Below are positions 1-6,371 of a stretch of DNA of 6,725 bases, piece after piece; position 1 is the stretch's first letter; each line of letters starts with the position of its first letter. The translations under genes were made by a program, and so were the position numbers. The notes below the pieces were generated by a model. It saw nothing but the letters and a program-made list of their open reading frames with translations. It searched no databases and had not been told where the DNA came from. The DNA comes from Campylobacterales bacterium. Its GTDB lineage: Bacteria > Campylobacterota > Campylobacteria > Campylobacterales > Hydrogenimonadaceae. The stretch lies in NCBI GenBank assembly GCA_027067015.1, contig JAMOMS010000248.1, positions 1 through 6,725 of the forward strand, given 5' to 3'.

Positions 1-1668
1 AAAGCTTACAGTCAATTAAACCGTGGTCTTTTGAATATTATTGTTCAAATCTCCAAAGAGTCACATATTCCCACCATCACCAATGACATTATCGCTTTTG
101 CTCATTTCCTCTTTATGAAAGAGTATACGGGTATTGAACGGGCCCAAGGTGTTGTCATCATCTCCCATTTTGATTTTAACCGCAACGATCTACTCAAATT
201 TTCCAACCTTACGGCCAAGCAGGAAGAAAACGAGATGTTCTTTTTAAAATTCTCCTCTTTACCCATAAAAAATTACTACAAAAAAATGAGCCAAAAAGCT
301 GTCTTTGCCAAAGTGGCCAACTATGAACGCAATATTATTCTTATCCAAAAAAAGAACATTGATCCCAATCCTCTGCACTGGTACGACACCATTACCAAAA
401 AGATTGAAATATTTGACCAGATCAGCAACTTTATTCAAACAAAGACCAAAAATGATATACACAATGAGATCAGCGAAGCCAAAGAGTTTTTCAACTTACT
501 GCTTTTTCTTGTTTTTTTGAGCTTAATCATCTTCTTTTATATGCTCAAAATCTTCTTGCGTCTGCTTAAAGATGAGTGGAAACTGCGAGAGGTAATGAAC
601 CGTTACATCATCTACTCCATCACCGATCCTCGCGGTGTCATTACCGATGTGAGTGACGCTTTTTGCGACATCTCCGGCTACAAACGCGAAGAGCTTGTAG
701 GCAAACCCCATAACATTGTCCGCCATCCCGATATGCCCAAGGAGGTCTTTAAAGAGCTGTGGGAGAACCTCAAACAGGGCAAACCCTGGCGAGGCAAAAT
801 CAAAAACCTTAAGCATGACGGCTCTTATTACTGGGTTTATGCCAATATCGAACCGCTTTATAACAGCAAAGGGGAGATTGAATCTTATATGGCAATCCGT
901 TTGGATATCACGGAGGCAGAAAGGCTTCAAGAAAAGATCCTGGAAGAGGAGGAGAAAAACCGCATCCAAGAGTATCTTTTGCAACAACAGCATCGACTGG
1001 CCCAGATGGGAGAGATGCTCTCCATGATCGCGCACCAGTGGCGCCAACCCCTAAGCGCCATCACGGCGGCGGCCGGCTCTTTGAGCCTCAAAGCCAAACT
1101 GGGCAAAAGCGATCCCGAAACGGTTCATGAACTGGCCGAGAAGATCAAAGGTTTCTCTTTGCATCTTAGCAGTACCATTGACGACTTTAGAAATTTCTTC
1201 AAAAGTGACAAACAGGCCAAACGGACCGATTTTAAAAAACTGGTAGACGGGGTATTGCAAATTTGTGAGAATTCACTCAAAAAACATAATATTGAGGTCG
1301 ATATTCATATCCAAGAAGTCACCCCGCTTCTGACATACGATAATGAAATGAAGCAGGTTCTTTTAAACCTGATCAAAAACGCTGAAGATGTCTTGATGGA
1401 GAGAGAGGTAGAGAATCCCCGTATTGAGATTTTGATCGACAAAACCACCCTGACGGTCAAAGACAACGCGGGCGGCATACCGGAAGAAATTATTGACAAC
1501 ATCTTCGACCCCTACTTCTCTACCAAACTCAAAAAAGACGGCACGGGATTGGGGCTGTATATGTCCAAAGTGATTGTCGAGGATCACTGCGGCGGCACAC
1601 TGCGCGCTTATAACGATGACGAAGGCGCTGTATTTGAAATAACTTTGCAAGAGGAGCAAGAGGCATGA
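1..1668 (+). CDS. Sensor histidine kinase, NIT-TM-PAS-HisKA-HATPase (5' end outside the window)
   Basis: Membrane histidine kinase, predicted to phosphorylate the response regulator encoded next. Codons are numbered from base 1, because the frame is open to the window edge. Codons 3-95 match the second half of a NIT (nitrate/nitrite-sensing) domain, with the hallmark KEYTGIERA at 40-48 and a later WYDTITKKI segment at 127-135. One membrane helix lies at about 163-181, followed by a short helical linker without a recognisable HAMP. An Aer-type PAS spans about 207-307 (RHPDMP at 241-246, W263). A charged coiled coil at about 306-339 leads into HisKA with phospho-accepting H345 in AHQWRQPL. The ATPase has an N box near 447-465, G1 DNAGGIP from D488, F box FDPYFSTK to 509 and G2 GTGLGL at 514-519. 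The TTG at base 31 lies inside the NIT domain and has no ribosome site, so it is not the start; the first helix and half of NIT must lie upstream. The ligand is inferred from the family. Confidence 0.93.
   Translation, partial: KAYSQLNRGLLNIIVQISKESHIPTITNDIIAFAHFLFMKEYTGIERAQGVVIISHFDFNRNDLLKFSNLTAKQEENEMFFLKFSSLPIKNYYKKMSQKAVFAKVANYERNIILIQKKNIDPNPLHWYDTITKKIEIFDQISNFIQTKTKNDIHNEISEAKEFFNLLLFLVFLSLIIFFYMLKIFLRLLKDEWKLREVMNRYIIYSITDPRGVITDVSDAFCDISGYKREELVGKPHNIVRHPDMPKEVFKELWENLKQGKPWRGKIKNLKHDGSYYWVYANIEPLYNSKGEIESYMAIRLDITEAERLQEKILEEEEKNRIQEYLLQQQHRLAQMGEMLSMIAHQWRQPLSAITAAAGSLSLKAKLGKSDPETVHELAEKIKGFSLHLSSTIDDFRNFFKSDKQAKRTDFKKLVDGVLQICENSLKKHNIEVDIHIQEVTPLLTYDNEMKQVLLNLIKNAEDVLMEREVENPRIEILIDKTTLTVKDNAGGIPEEIIDNIFDPYFSTKLKKDGTGLGLYMSKVIVEDHCGGTLRAYNDDEGAVFEITLQEEQEA
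1651..1656 (+). promoter_or_regulatory. Ribosome binding site of the REC-PAS-GGDEF-EAL gene
   Basis: GAGGAG lies 8 nt before the ATG at 1665, inside the end of the kinase gene. It supports that start and, with the ATGA stop/start overlap at 1665-1668, coupled translation of kinase and regulator. Confidence 0.75.
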
Positions 1669-3650
1669 AGGTCGATATCGATGATTTGTTGAAATATTCC
1701 CGCCAGCTGACACTGCTGTACGTTGAAGATAATGAAGACGCGCGGGAGATGACCGCGATGATCCTGGAAGACTTTTTTGATACCGTGATTACCGCATCCG
1801 ACGGGCAAGAGGGGCTAAAAGCCTTTGAGAGCGAGAAGATCGACATCGTGATTACCGATATCAATATGCCCAAAATGGACGGCTTGGAGCTTTGCGCGAA
1901 AATTCGTGAAATAGACCAGGAAATTCCTCTTATCATCCTCTCGGCGCACAATGAGGACAACTATTTTATCGAGAGCATCCAAATCGGGGTCAACGGCTAC
2001 TTGCTCAAACCTATTGATATCGACCGTCTTACCGAACTACTTTACCGGGTGATTCAAAAATTTAAATACAGCATTGAGGCCAAAGAACACCTACACCTGC
2101 TAAAGATCTATCAAGAAGCCACCAACCAAAGTTCCATCGTCTCCAAGACCGACCCAAAAGGGATTATTACCTTTGTCAACGACGCCTTTTGCGAAATCTC
2201 CGGTTATCGCCGAGAAGAGCTCATCGGCAAACCCCACAACATCGTGCGTCATCCCGACAATCCCAAAAGTATTTTTGAAGAGATGTGGCGCACCATCAAA
2301 GAAGAGAAACGTATCTGGAAAGGGATTGTCCGCAACCGCGCCAAAAACGGCAAAAGTTACTGGGTAGACAGCCTTATTATGCCCATTGTCGACATACACG
2401 GCGAGATTCAGGAGTACATCTCTTTACGCCACGATGTTACCGATATTATGAATCCGGCTAAACAGTTGGCCGACGCGGTTAAGCATCTGCATTCTCCCAT
2501 TCTTGTCTATATCTCTTTGGACGACTTTGAGATGTTGGAGGAGTTTTACGACAATACCACCATAGAAAACCTCCAAACCGCCTGCGCCAAGCTCTTTCAT
2601 ACCGAATTTGCCAAGGCGTACGACTTTGACAAGATTTACACCATCGGCAACGGTGAATTTGCCCTTTTACTTGACAAAAACCTCTATTTTAAAGATGAGG
2701 AGAGCTTTCTTAACCAACTTCGCACCATTCAAAACAACCTGCAAGGCGAACAGGTAACCCTGGAAGACACAACCTATGATGTCTCGATTCTATTAAGCGT
2801 GGTCTACGAAGGAGAGAAAATTCTTGAATCGGCCAGATTGGGGATTAAAGATATGCGCAAGAAAAAACGCACCTTTATGACCGCCAATCGACTGGCCACG
2901 CAACGCCAAGAGTCAGCCAAGAAGAATATGCAAACACTTGCTCTTATCAAAAACGCCATCAAAGAGCAACGTATCGTCTCCTATTTTCAGCCCATTATTG
3001 ACAACAAAACCCGCCAACCGGTAAAGTATGAATCCCTGGTACGGCTCATAGATGAGTCGGGCAACATTCTTTCCCCTTACCTCTTTTTGGAAGCTTCAAA
3101 GCGTAGCCACTACTATTCTCAAATCAGTCGAATCGTACTGGAACACTCCTTTGAAAAACTTTCCCATATCCATGAAGGCATCTCTATCAACCTCTCGGCT
3201 ATCGATATTGAGCACAAGGGGACCAAAGAGACCATTTTTCACCTGCTGGAACAATATCAATCCTTCGCCGATCGTATCACTTTTGAACTGCTTGAGGACG
3301 AGAATATTAGAGATTTTGAGCTCATTAAAGAGTTCATCAGCCGTGTCAAATCCTACGGCGTGACCATAGCCATTGACGATTTTGGTTCAGGCTACTCCAA
3401 CTTTGAGAGGCTTTTGGATTATCAGCCCGATATTCTTAAAATTGACGGCAGTCTGATTCGTAATATCGACCAAAGCGACTACTCCCTGTCGGTCGTGAAA
3501 AGTATTGTGACATTCGCCAACGAACAAGGCATTCGCACCATCGCCGAGTTTATCGAAAACGAAAAGATTTTTAAAATCACCCGTGACCTGGGTATTGACT
3601 GTTCACAAGGCTACTATTTTGGAAAACCTCTCCCTTCCATTACCTTATAG
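1665..3650 (+). CDS. Response regulator REC-PAS-GGDEF(degenerate)-EAL, predicted c-di-GMP phosphodiesterase
   Basis: Cytoplasmic response regulator of 661 residues, predicted to hydrolyse c-di-GMP to pGpG when controlled by the upstream kinase. Receiver at about 15-130: acidic E21/D22, phospho-acceptor D65 in TDINMP, S93, switch Y112 and K115. Aer-type PAS at about 158-262, with RHPDNP at 195-200 and W218. The GGDEF domain at about 270-410 looks dead: the signature reads GNGEF (328-332) and the first metal Asp is replaced (SLDDF at 284-288). The EAL domain at about 425-660 keeps the expected catalytic and metal residues: E456 (ESL for EAL), N509, E541, D571/D572 in DDFGSG, K592, E628 and Q648. 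The start ATG overlaps the kinase stop as ATGA and sits 8 nt after GAGGAG, which suggests translational coupling. Its PAS is a close paralogue of the one in the kinase. Domain calls are firm; phosphodiesterase activity and control by the kinase are inferred. Confidence 0.94.
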   Translation: MKVDIDDLLKYSRQLTLLYVEDNEDAREMTAMILEDFFDTVITASDGQEGLKAFESEKIDIVITDINMPKMDGLELCAKIREIDQEIPLIILSAHNEDNYFIESIQIGVNGYLLKPIDIDRLTELLYRVIQKFKYSIEAKEHLHLLKIYQEATNQSSIVSKTDPKGIITFVNDAFCEISGYRREELIGKPHNIVRHPDNPKSIFEEMWRTIKEEKRIWKGIVRNRAKNGKSYWVDSLIMPIVDIHGEIQEYISLRHDVTDIMNPAKQLADAVKHLHSPILVYISLDDFEMLEEFYDNTTIENLQTACAKLFHTEFAKAYDFDKIYTIGNGEFALLLDKNLYFKDEESFLNQLRTIQNNLQGEQVTLEDTTYDVSILLSVVYEGEKILESARLGIKDMRKKKRTFMTANRLATQRQESAKKNMQTLALIKNAIKEQRIVSYFQPIIDNKTRQPVKYESLVRLIDESGNILSPYLFLEASKRSHYYSQISRIVLEHSFEKLSHIHEGISINLSAIDIEHKGTKETIFHLLEQYQSFADRITFELLEDENIRDFELIKEFISRVKSYGVTIAIDDFGSGYSNFERLLDYQPDILKIDGSLIRNIDQSDYSLSVVKSIVTFANEQGIRTIAEFIENEKIFKITRDLGIDCSQGYYFGKPLPSITL

Positions 3651-3677
3651 GTTATACACTCAATTTGTTGTATTTAG

Positions 3678-3683
3678 TATAAT
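3678..3683 (+). promoter_or_regulatory. Probable -10 box of the MASE1 kinase operon
   Basis: A perfect TATAAT lies in the AT-rich 99-bp gap between the phosphodiesterase and the MASE1 kinase. No convincing -35 is seen 17 bp upstream (TACACT at 3655-3660), and weak -35 elements are common in Campylobacterota. Transcription would begin near 3690 and give a leader of about 60 nt. The gap shows no hairpin with a U-tract, so read-through from the first pair also remains possible. Confidence 0.5.
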
Positions 3684-3740
3684 AATGTTATGTAAAAAAG
3701 TATGTTCTCTTAAAAGTGCACAACTGTATTTATGCAGATT

Positions 3741-3748
3741 AGAGGAAG
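3741..3748 (+). promoter_or_regulatory. Ribosome binding site that decides the MASE1 kinase start
   Basis: AGAGGAAG directly precedes the ATG at 3750, with a rather short spacer (3 nt after AGGA). The alternative in-frame ATG at 3732, six codons upstream, has no purine-rich site before it. This favours 3750. Confidence 0.6.
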
Positions 3749-3749
3749 T

Positions 3750-5384
3750 ATGACTATAAATATAAAAAAAACAATAATTATTATAATCTTGGCTCTACTT
3801 TACTGCCTCACCGGCAAACTCAGCGTCGATTTTCAGGCCCATGTCAACCTCTCGAATTTTGGCATTTTTGCCGCGGAGGGGGTCTCTTTGGCTTTTGCGC
3901 TCTATTTTGGCGCGTGGGTTTGGCCGGGAGTATTGATCGGTCAGCTTGTGCTGGCTCTACTAAACGGTTTTACCCCCATGACCGCCTTGGAGATCTCCGT
4001 TATCAACAGCTTTGAAGTTTTGCTGGCCGTCAAAATTTTTGAGATATTCAAATTTGATATTCGTTTTGAATCGCTCAAAAGCCTCTTGCTCTTCGCGCTG
4101 GTTGTTCTCGCGGTGTTACAACCCTTCAGCGCGTTACTTAGCAACCTCTTTTTGCTCTGGCACGGCCTTGAAGCCCCGAAAATCTTTTGGCAGGCTACCT
4201 TCGCGTGGTGGTTTGGAAACGTAATGGGCCAATTGATCATCACCCCGTTTTTACTGACGTTTTTTACACACTTCGCCTCAATTCGCATGACGCAATATCT
4301 TCTTTATGCCATCATCTACGCACTCTTTTTATATACCATCGAGATACTTTTAAAGATTGACAACCCCATGCTTCTTTTCGGGGCCGCCTTACCGCCCGCC
4401 ATCTACGTAGTCGCCAACAAAAGTATCGCTTACGGCGCCATGATGACGGTTGTGGCCGCGGTGATCAGTTCTTGGGCTATCTATCATAAGACCGGCCCTT
4501 TTTGCTCCGGCGACACCCTTAGCGACACCCTCAACTACAACCTCTTTCTTCTGGCGTCCCAGGCAATCGTGCTGAGCATGGGTGCACTCTTTGAAGAGCG
4601 TCGATTACGGGAAGTCAAACTTCAAAAAGCGATTGACGAAGCGCTTAAAACCAACCAGGAACAGCAGATGATGCTCGCGCGCCAAAGCCGACTGGCCCAA
4701 ATGGGTGAGATGATCGCCATGATCGCCCACCAGTGGCGTCAGCCTCTTAACAATCTCTCGCTGGTCAATCAACTGCTCATCAGCAAATACAAAAAGGGGC
4801 AACTGGACGAAAAGGCGATTACGCAATTTAAAACCAACGCCCAAAAGCAGATTGCGCTTATGTCGTCAACCATTGACGATTTTAGAAACTTTTTTAAAAG
4901 CGATGAGAAGAAGGTGCCGTTTGACATAGACGACGTTATCCAAAACGTTATCGCCATGACCGAAGCGATCTTTAAATCCCACGGAATCCAACTTCTTTAT
5001 GAAAGTCAAAACGGGCTTCGCACCTACGGCTATCCTAACACTTTAGCGCAAGCTTTGTTAAATATTATTAACAACGCCAAGGACGCGCTCCTTAGCACTT
5101 CCAAAGAGAGTATGAAATATATTAAAATCGTAACAAAAAAGCAAAAGGGAAAAATCATTATCCGTATTGAAGACAACGGAGGCGGTATACCGCAAGAGAT
5201 TATCGATAAAATATTTGATCCCTACTTCTCAACCAAAAACGAAAAAAACGGCACGGGACTGGGACTTTATATGAGCAAAACCATTATTGAAAAACAGATG
5301 GCGGGACGTATTGACGTCATCAACACCCCCAACGGGGCCCTTTTTACAATCTATCTTCAGGAGTTTGCCGATGACGCTCAATGA
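3750..5384 (+). CDS. Sensor histidine kinase with MASE1 membrane sensor
   Basis: Integral membrane histidine kinase of 544 residues, predicted partner of the overlapping REC-GGDEF gene. Residues about 6-283 hold eight or nine hydrophobic segments (near 6-26, two in 37-74, 77-100, 108-137, 145-172, 180-201, 207-245, 264-283) and match MASE1, whose ligand is generally unknown. There is no periplasmic domain and no PAS. A coiled coil at about 284-325 leads to HisKA with H327 in AHQWRQPL, and TIDDFRNFFKSD follows at 374-385. The ATPase has an N box near 435-446, G1 DNGGGIP at 475-481, F box FDPYFSTK at 489-496 and G2 GTGLGL at 501-506. The catalytic half is a paralogue of the kinase at 1-1668, but the first DHp helix differs just after the H-box. 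I chose ATG 3750 for its ribosome site; ATG 3732 would add six residues. The gene opens the second pair, after a likely promoter. Confidence 0.93.
   Translation: MTINIKKTIIIIILALLYCLTGKLSVDFQAHVNLSNFGIFAAEGVSLAFALYFGAWVWPGVLIGQLVLALLNGFTPMTALEISVINSFEVLLAVKIFEIFKFDIRFESLKSLLLFALVVLAVLQPFSALLSNLFLLWHGLEAPKIFWQATFAWWFGNVMGQLIITPFLLTFFTHFASIRMTQYLLYAIIYALFLYTIEILLKIDNPMLLFGAALPPAIYVVANKSIAYGAMMTVVAAVISSWAIYHKTGPFCSGDTLSDTLNYNLFLLASQAIVLSMGALFEERRLREVKLQKAIDEALKTNQEQQMMLARQSRLAQMGEMIAMIAHQWRQPLNNLSLVNQLLISKYKKGQLDEKAITQFKTNAQKQIALMSSTIDDFRNFFKSDEKKVPFDIDDVIQNVIAMTEAIFKSHGIQLLYESQNGLRTYGYPNTLAQALLNIINNAKDALLSTSKESMKYIKIVTKKQKGKIIIRIEDNGGGIPQEIIDKIFDPYFSTKNEKNGTGLGLYMSKTIIEKQMAGRIDVINTPNGALFTIYLQEFADDAQ
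5359..5363 (+). promoter_or_regulatory. Ribosome binding site of the REC-GGDEF gene
   Basis: AGGAG lies 7 nt before the ATG at 5371, inside the last codons of the MASE1 kinase. It fixes the start at 5371 rather than at the upstream in-frame ATG 5287, which would add 28 residues with no receiver homology. Confidence 0.8.
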
Positions 5385-6303
5385 GTTGACACTGCTATAT
5401 GTAGAAGATGACCCGGAAACCCAAGAGCGCATCAAAATGCTTCTGGAGGAGGATGTCAAAGCATTCTATCAGGCTTATGACGGAGCGGAGGGACTTGACC
5501 TTTTTAAAACCCTCTCTCCCGATATTGTCGTCACCGATATCAATATGCCCCAACTAGACGGCCTGGGCCTCTCCAAAGCCATACGCCAAATCAACAAAGA
5601 GTGTCCTATTATTCTTATTACCGCATTTGATGACAAGGAGACCCTCAAAAAGGCCATAGAGATCGGGGTGGACGCGTTTATTACCAAGCCGGTGGATGTT
5701 GAGATTTTGTATGAAAAACTTGAACAGATCGCCCAGGAGCTTAAAAATAAAAAAGAGCTTCGCATTCAAAAAGATCGGGAGATGGAGAACCTCTTTCGTC
5801 TGGCCCACTACGACACCCTGACCAACATTCCCAATCGCTTCCTTTTTGAAGTCAAACTTGATCAAGCCATATCTCGTTGCAATCGTCAAGGCGGCGCTGT
5901 CACACTCTTCTTGATCGATCTGGATGATTTTAAAGAGATCAACGACACCTACGGTCACCAAGCCGGCGATGAGGTTTTACGGCACGTGGCCAAAAACATT
6001 CTCTCCGTCGTTCGCAAAGAGGACACGCTCGCCCGACTGGGGGGTGACGAGTTCGCGCTTATTGTAGAAAATGTCATAGACCAAAGCTATCTTGACACTT
6101 TGGCGAAAAAGATCATTGAATCGGTCTCCCAACCCCTGCAATTTAAAGGCAAAACCCTCACCTTCTCCTGTAGTGTGGGTATCGCCCGCTACCCGCAAGA
6201 TTGTGACGAAAAAGATGAACTCTACCATTGCGCCGATGTGGCCATGTACAAAGCCAAGCACCTGGGAAAAAAAGGGTACGCCTTTTATGACAGCCCCCTT
6301 TGA
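5371..6303 (+). CDS. Response regulator REC-GGDEF, predicted diguanylate cyclase
   Basis: Cytoplasmic response regulator of 310 residues, a compact PleD/WspR-like design, predicted to make c-di-GMP from two GTP when its receiver is phosphorylated and the protein dimerises. Receiver at about 1-122: E12/D13, phospho-acceptor D56 in TDINMP, T84 and K106. A charged helical linker at about 112-142 leads to the GGDEF domain, about 143-308. It has DTLTNIPNR at 148-156, metal and base-contact residues in DLDDFK (183-188) and ND (191-192), an intact GGDEF at 224-228, and an inhibitory RxxD (R215-D218) exactly five residues before it, so product feedback is likely. It overlaps the kinase gene by 14 nt, and its ribosome site lies inside that gene. 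The receiver resembles that of the phosphodiesterase at 1665-3650. Two stops in tandem (TGA TAG) end it. Activity is well supported by motifs; pairing with the MASE1 kinase is inferred from the overlap. Confidence 0.95.
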   Translation: MTLNELTLLYVEDDPETQERIKMLLEEDVKAFYQAYDGAEGLDLFKTLSPDIVVTDINMPQLDGLGLSKAIRQINKECPIILITAFDDKETLKKAIEIGVDAFITKPVDVEILYEKLEQIAQELKNKKELRIQKDREMENLFRLAHYDTLTNIPNRFLFEVKLDQAISRCNRQGGAVTLFLIDLDDFKEINDTYGHQAGDEVLRHVAKNILSVVRKEDTLARLGGDEFALIVENVIDQSYLDTLAKKIIESVSQPLQFKGKTLTFSCSVGIARYPQDCDEKDELYHCADVAMYKAKHLGKKGYAFYDSPL

Positions 6304-6337
6304 TAGCAATCAATCTATAACCAATATTCGATAGCTG

Positions 6338-6346
6338 TGCTATACT
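6338..6346 (+). promoter_or_regulatory. Probable extended -10 promoter of the NfeD-family gene
   Basis: TGC followed by TATACT forms an extended -10 element in the 68-bp gap after the cyclase gene. The -35 region near 6318-6323 is weak. Transcription would begin around 6353, giving a short leader of about 19 nt. A small dyad (ATAGC-TGT-GCTAT, 6331-6343) overlaps it. Confidence 0.45.
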
Positions 6347-6371
6347 GTGAAAAACGAAAGCGGAGTGTGAA

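Noticed and set aside
31..33. TTG as start of the first kinase
   Set aside because: The frame is open back to base 1, no ribosome site precedes it, and it falls inside the NIT domain, so it is an internal Leu codon.
523..1047. Long open frame on the minus strand inside the first kinase
   Set aside because: It lies opposite a well-supported coding region, has no recognisable domain or ribosome site, and similar antisense frames occur opposite the PAS region of the second gene, as expected from shared codon patterns.
701..2290. Direct DNA repeat between the two PAS regions as a mobile or recombination element
   Set aside because: Similarity follows codons and varies at third positions, so it reflects paralogous PAS domains rather than a recent DNA repeat.
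3651..3677. Terminator after the phosphodiesterase gene
   Set aside because: No stem of useful length followed by a T-run is visible; the T-rich stretch is not preceded by a GC-rich hairpin.
3685..3753. A 22-codon leader frame whose TGA overlaps the ATG at 3750
   Set aside because: It has no ribosome site, and its ATG lies at or before the predicted transcription start; composition looks like chance in AT-rich DNA.
6331..6360. Terminator after the cyclase gene
   Set aside because: The only inverted repeat has 5-bp arms, is followed by an A-run rather than a T-run, and overlaps a likely promoter.
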